In this document: piece after piece, positions 39,770 to 45,632 of the stretch
Layout of the letters: every line of letters begins with the position of its first letter
Position numbering within the stretch: the stretch's first letter is position 1
From: Rhodoglobus sp.
GTDB taxonomy: Bacteria > Actinomycetota > Actinomycetes > Actinomycetales > Microbacteriaceae
Reading direction: 5' to 3'
DNA length: 45,632 nt
Assembly: GCA_025463515.1 (NCBI GenBank)
Contig: JAODAQ010000036.1
Span: forward strand, 1-45,632
The notes under the pieces: generated by a model
What the model was told of the DNA's origin: nothing
The model's database searches: none
What the model saw: the letters and a program-made list of their open reading frames with translations, nothing else
Made by a program: the position numbers and the translations under genes

Positions 39770-40537
39770 TCAGTCCTCGCCGAGAGTGCCCAAGTACAGC
39801 GAGATGACCTTGGGGTCGTTCAACAGCTCGCGCCCTGTGCCCGTGTAGGCGTCGTGGCCCTGGTCGAGCACGTAGCCGCGGTCGCAGATCTGCAGGCAGC
39901 GGCGGGCGTTCTGCTCGACCATGATCGTCGTGACGCCGGCCTTGTTGATCTCCTTGACCCGCAGGAACGCCTCGTCCTGGCGGACCGGGGAGAGCCCCGC
40001 GGAGGGCTCGTCGAGCAGCAGGACGTGCGGGCCCATCATGAGCGCGCGGCTCATGGCGACCATCTGGCGCTCACCGCCGGAGAGCGAGCCGGCCCGCTGG
40101 CCGTACCGCTTCTGCAGCTCGGGGAAGATCTCGCTCACGAACTCGAGGCGCTCCTTGATGCCCTTCGGCTTCTGGAACAGCCCCATCTCGAGGTTCTCGC
40201 GGATCGTGAGGGTCGGGAACACGTTGTTCGTCTGCGGCACGAAGCCGACGCCCTTGGAGACGAGCTTGTTCGCCTTGAGGCCCGTGATGTCCTCGCCCTG
40301 CAGCATCACCGAGCCCTCGCGCACCTTGACGAGGCCGAAGATCGCCTTGAGCAGCGTCGACTTGCCGGCGCCGTTCGGGCCGATGATGCCGATGAGCTCG
40401 CCCTGGTTGGCGACGAGCGAGCAGTCGTTGAGGATGTTGACACCGGGCAGGTACCCGGCGGTGATCCCCTTGACGTGGACGACCGGGGTGGCGGCACTCG
40501 AGGGGGCCGCCGCGGTCTCAGGACTTGTCGTCGGCAT
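39770..40537 (-). CDS. livF: Branched-chain amino acid-type ABC transporter ATPase LivF
   Basis: A 255-residue ABC ATPase. Walker A GPNGAGKST is at about 53-61, the signature SLSGGERQMVAMSRAL and Walker B LLLDEPSAGLSP follow, then IMVEQNARRCL with the switch-region sequence typical of LivF. It energises uptake together with LivG. The ATG at 40537 overlaps the end of livG by 20 nt, with AAGGAG 7 nt upstream inside livG. It has a 20-residue Ala/Ser-rich N-terminal lead. Confidence 0.93.
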   Translation of the reverse strand: MPTTSPETAAAPSSAATPVVHVKGITAGYLPGVNILNDCSLVANQGELIGIIGPNGAGKSTLLKAIFGLVKVREGSVMLQGEDITGLKANKLVSKGVGFVPQTNNVFPTLTIRENLEMGLFQKPKGIKERLEFVSEIFPELQKRYGQRAGSLSGGERQMVAMSRALMMGPHVLLLDEPSAGLSPVRQDEAFLRVKEINKAGVTTIMVEQNARRCLQICDRGYVLDQGHDAYTGTGRELLNDPKVISLYLGTLGED

Positions 40538-41439
40538 CGAGCAGCTCCTTGATCGCGTTCACGTTTTCCTTCTCCTGGTCCGGGTCCTCACCGAGGTCCT
40601 GGTCGTGGTGGCTGCCCAGGTAGGCGTCGATCACGGCCGGATTCGACATGACGGCGTCGGGCGGACCCTCGGCGACGATCTTGCCCTCCGCCATGACGAT
40701 CACCCAGTCCGCGATGTGGCGGACCATCTGCATGTCGTGCTCGACGAAGAGCACGGTCATCCCCTGGGTCTTCAGATCGAGGATGTGGTCGAGCAGCGAC
40801 TGGGTCAGGGCCGGGTTGACACCGGCCATGGGCTCGTCGAGCATCACCAGGGTCGGGTCGCTCATGAGCGCGCGGGCCATTTCGAGGAGCTTCCGCTGCC
40901 CGCCGGAGAGGCTGGCGGCGTAGTCCTCGGCCTTGGTGTCGAGTTTGAAGCGCGCGAGGAGCTCCATGGCCTTCGCCTCGATCTCCTCCTCCTGCTTGCG
41001 CCACAGCCAGGGCAGCAGGGCGACGAACATGTTCTCGCCCTTCTGGCCCTTGGCGCCGAGCTTCATGTTGTCGAGCACCGTCAGCAGCGACAGCGCCTTG
41101 GTGAGTTGGAAGGTGCGCACCTGGCCGAGACGGGCGACGCGGAACGAGGGGATGCCCGCGAGCGACTTGCCCATGAACGTCCACTTGCCCGTGTCCGGCT
41201 TGTCGAAGCCGGTGAGCAGGTTGAAGAACGTGGTCTTGCCGGCCCCGTTCGGCCCGATGAGCGCCGTGATGGCATTGCGCGGGATCTCCACGTGGTCGAC
41301 GTCGACCGCCGTGAGGCCGCCGAACGTGCGCGTCACGTGGTCCGCGACGATGATCGGATCCTTCTTCGGCACCCCCGGGACGATCTCGCCGACGTGCATG
41401 TCGACGCTCTTGACCGGGGAGCCCTTCGTGGGTTTGACG

Positions 41440-41450
<11 letters not shown>
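40518..41450 (-). CDS. livG: Branched-chain amino acid-type ABC transporter ATPase LivG
   Basis: A 310-residue ABC ATPase, longer than usual (about 255) because of a 25-residue N-terminal lead and a charged C-terminal tail (DLGEDPDQEKENVNAIKELL). Walker A GPNGAGKTT, the LivG-type insert LLPWLWRKQEEEIEAKAMEL, the signature SLSGGQRKLLEMARAL and Walker B LVMLDEPMAGVNP are visible, then LFVEHDMQMVRHIAD. The start is a TTG at 41450, supported by AAGGAG 7 nt upstream, and overlaps the livM stop by 11 nt. Confidence 0.92.
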
Positions 41451-42429
<979 letters not shown>

Positions 42430-42438
42430 TGGAGGCCC

Positions 42439-43752
42439 CTAGCCAATTCTCTCTTTGCGGCCCAGGATGCCCTGTGGCCTGACCAACAGCACGAGGATGA
42501 GGATCACGAGCGCCCCGACGTACTTCATGTCGGAGGGGATCCAGAGTGTCGAGATCTCGATGAACAGGCCCACCACGATGGAGCCGACCACGGCGCCGAA
42601 CGCCGTACCGAGACCGCCGAGCGTGACGGCTGCGAAGATCAGCAGCAGGATCTGGAAGCCCATGTCCCACGAGACGCCAGGGCGGTAGAAGGCGAACAGG
42701 ATGCCGCTGAGCCCGGCCAGTGCGCCGCCGATGACCCAGACGATCCGGATGACCCGGTCGACGTCGATGCCGCTCGCTGCCGCGAGGCTCACGTTGTCGC
42801 TCACCGCGCGGGTGGCCTTGCCGAGACGGGTCCGCAGCAGGAAGAACGCGACGCCGATGACCGCGAGGATCGAGATCCCCATGCTCAGCAGGTCGAGCGG
42901 GGAGAGGGAGATCGGGCCGAACTTGAGGTCCGCGCCATCCGCGCCAGGGAGCTGTCTCGTCGAGCCGCCGTACAGGTACTGGTACAGGTAGCGGAGGGCG
43001 AGCGAGAGGCCGATGCTCACGATCATCATCGGGATGAGGCCGACGCCCTTGCGGCGCAACGGCCGCCAGAGGCCGGCGTCGAGCACGAAGCCGAACGCCC
43101 CGCTCAGGACAATCGCGACGATGAGCGCGGCCCACAGCGGCCACGCGAAGTCGACGGCGAAGGTCAGGGTCGCTAGCGCGCCGAAGGTCACCATCTCGGC
43201 GTGCGCGAAGTTGTTGAGGCCCGTCGTTCCGAAGATCAGGGAGAGGCCGACAGCCGCGAGCGCCAGAAGCAGGCCGAAACTCAGGCCGGTGAAGATGCGC
43301 TGGATGAACTGGTCGAAGAAGCTCGTCGTCTCACGCACGCCGACGCCCAGGAAGTAGTTGCTCAGCGCGGTCTTCGTCGCCCCGAACTCCACCTCGCGGG
43401 TGGGCGGGATGACGACGCCGTCCTTGTCCGTGACGATGACGCCCTTGGGGAGGGTGGACTCGTCGAGGGTGATCGTGTACTTGCCGCCCTCGGGCACGCC
43501 GACGCTCCACTTGCCGTCGTCGCCCGTCTTCACCTCGCCGGTGAATCCGTTGCCGGAGACCGAGATCAGGACGCCGCCGAGGGGCTCGCCGTCGTTCTTG
43601 ACGTTGCCCTTGATCTGCCAGTCGGAGTCGTCGTTGATCGAGTCGGCCGAGGCAGACAGACCACCGCCGAGGGTGAGCGCGACGATCAATATCGCGAACA
43701 GGGCGACCAGAGGGCGCGTCCAGCGCCTGTCGATCAAACCAGTGACTTCCAC
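42439..43752 (-). CDS. livH: ABC transporter permease LivH with N-terminal extracellular beta-sandwich domain
   Basis: A 437-residue protein. Residues 146-437 are the LivH permease: FFDQFIQRIFTGLSFGLLLA, GLSLIFGTTGLNNFAHAEMV and the coupling loop LGKATRAVSDNVSLAAASGI. Before it is a signal-like hydrophobic segment (14-33) and an extra domain (about 46-126; WQIKGNVKNDGEPLGGVLIS, GNGFTGEVKTGDDGKWSVGV) that fits a carboxypeptidase-regulatory-like or CnaB-like beta-sandwich, expected outside the cell. Typical LivH has about 290-310 residues. GGAGG lies 4 nt before the GTG start at 43752. The extra domain may dock the lipoprotein binding proteins. Confidence 0.9.
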   Translation of the reverse strand: MEVTGLIDRRWTRPLVALFAILIVALTLGGGLSASADSINDDSDWQIKGNVKNDGEPLGGVLISVSGNGFTGEVKTGDDGKWSVGVPEGGKYTITLDESTLPKGVIVTDKDGVVIPPTREVEFGATKTALSNYFLGVGVRETTSFFDQFIQRIFTGLSFGLLLALAAVGLSLIFGTTGLNNFAHAEMVTFGALATLTFAVDFAWPLWAALIVAIVLSGAFGFVLDAGLWRPLRRKGVGLIPMMIVSIGLSLALRYLYQYLYGGSTRQLPGADGADLKFGPISLSPLDLLSMGISILAVIGVAFFLLRTRLGKATRAVSDNVSLAAASGIDVDRVIRIVWVIGGALAGLSGILFAFYRPGVSWDMGFQILLLIFAAVTLGGLGTAFGAVVGSIVVGLFIEISTLWIPSDMKYVGALVILILVLLVRPQGILGRKERIG

Positions 43753-43904
43753 GGAACCTCCAAGACGGACCAGCCGGAATCATGCATCCCGCGGGCTCTG
43801 GCGCATCGTCGTCGTTGACGATACTGCCGGATTGTGTCCCCCGTGTTTCGAGTGGGACACGATTCCGGTCTGGCTATTATGCGCGTGGAATAGCGCGGGG
43901 TCTA

Positions 43905-43927
43905 ACCGGTTAATATTGGGTACCGGT
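43905..43927. promoter_or_regulatory. ACCGGT inverted/direct repeat in the livH-guaB divergent gap
   Basis: ACCGGT at 43905-43910 and 43922-43927 flank an AT-rich TAATATTGGGT; a candidate operator. TATTAT at 43875-43880 is a possible -10 nearby. The gap (43753-43975, 223 bp) serves both genes; no clear -35/-10 pair was found for either. Confidence 0.35.
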
Positions 43928-43960
43928 TTCAGCGCGGCATCCGGGCCACTTTCGCTCTAG

Positions 43961-45478
<1,518 letters not shown>

Positions 45479-45492
45479 CAGAAAGGGGCGGC

Positions 45493-45632
45493 GTGCAGAC
45501 GCTGGATGATGTGAGCCGCATCGCCGCGGATCTGCCCGGCAGCGAGGAAAAGCCCTCTGGCGGTGGGCTCGCGTGGTTCGTCCGCAGGAAGCCCTACGCC
45601 TGGGAGTCGATGCCGTGGCCGAGCGAACCGGC
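45493..45632 (+). CDS. MmcQ/YjbR-like protein, 3' truncated by window
   Basis: The first 46 codons of a gene starting with GTG at 45493, with GAAAGGGG upstream. QTLDDVSRIAADLPGSEE, then GGLAWFVRRKPYAWESMPWP, fits the N-terminus of the MmcQ/YjbR (DUF419) family: an initial helix, the LPG.EE turn and the aromatic strand. The family function is poorly known. It lies 14 nt after guaB and is probably co-transcribed. Confidence 0.65.
   Translation, partial: MQTLDDVSRIAADLPGSEEKPSGGGLAWFVRRKPYAWESMPWPSEP

Overview
The window is about 45.6 kb of high-GC DNA. Its gene order, GTG/TTG starts, TANNNT -10 elements and dispersed palindromes point to a high-GC actinobacterium, most probably Microbacteriaceae. 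This is inferred from content; no database search was possible. No tRNA, rRNA, CRISPR array, insertion sequence or prophage gene was seen.

Layout. 1-8.5 kb is the distal ribosomal protein block: rplF (5' cut), rplR, rpsE, rpmD, rplO, secY, adk, map, infA, rpmJ, rpsM, rpsK, rpoA, rplQ. 8.7-12.6 kb is a small accessory block: an acyltransferase-SGNH membrane protein, and a convergent, overlapping pair of a LigD-type polymerase and an ATP-dependent DNA ligase. 12.7-16.1 kb returns to core genes: truA, rplM, rpsI, glmM. 16.1-24.2 kb is the most unusual region: a truncated globin, a large LuxR-type ATPase regulator on the opposite strand, two LAYTG-type (sortase E-like) cell-surface proteins with bacterial Ig domains, and several small unrecognised proteins, three of which share a beta-rich domain. 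24.2-31.2 kb resumes conserved order: coaA (divergent), glmS, acpS, alr, tsaE, tsaB, rimI, tsaD. 31.3-34.5 kb has four tandem DUF4190-like membrane proteins, a THUMP-like methyltransferase and groES under two CIRCE operators. 34.5-43.8 kb has RarD, three tandem lipoprotein binding proteins and, facing them, livFGMH of a HAAT-family ABC importer. The window ends with guaB and the start of a YjbR-like gene.

How the genes work together. The core blocks cover translation, secretion (SecY), nucleotide supply (Adk, GuaB), amino-sugar synthesis (GlmS, GlmM), CoA and ACP maturation (CoaA, AcpS), D-alanine (Alr) and the t6A tRNA modification proteins TsaB/D/E. The 16.1-24.2 kb block is the best candidate for an undescribed system. 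Both surface-protein genes and the globin gene carry a related 17-bp imperfect palindrome (consensus TGAGYARTSRYTGCYCA) upstream. The two surface genes also share a fixed-distance downstream block and a small 5'-UTR hairpin with compensatory changes. This suggests a regulon, perhaps run by the neighbouring LuxR-type protein.

A second window-wide theme is leaderless transcription: at least ten genes have a TANNNT hexamer ending 6-7 nt before the start codon. Three families of dispersed inverted repeats are visible, one of which also sits in frame inside tsaE.
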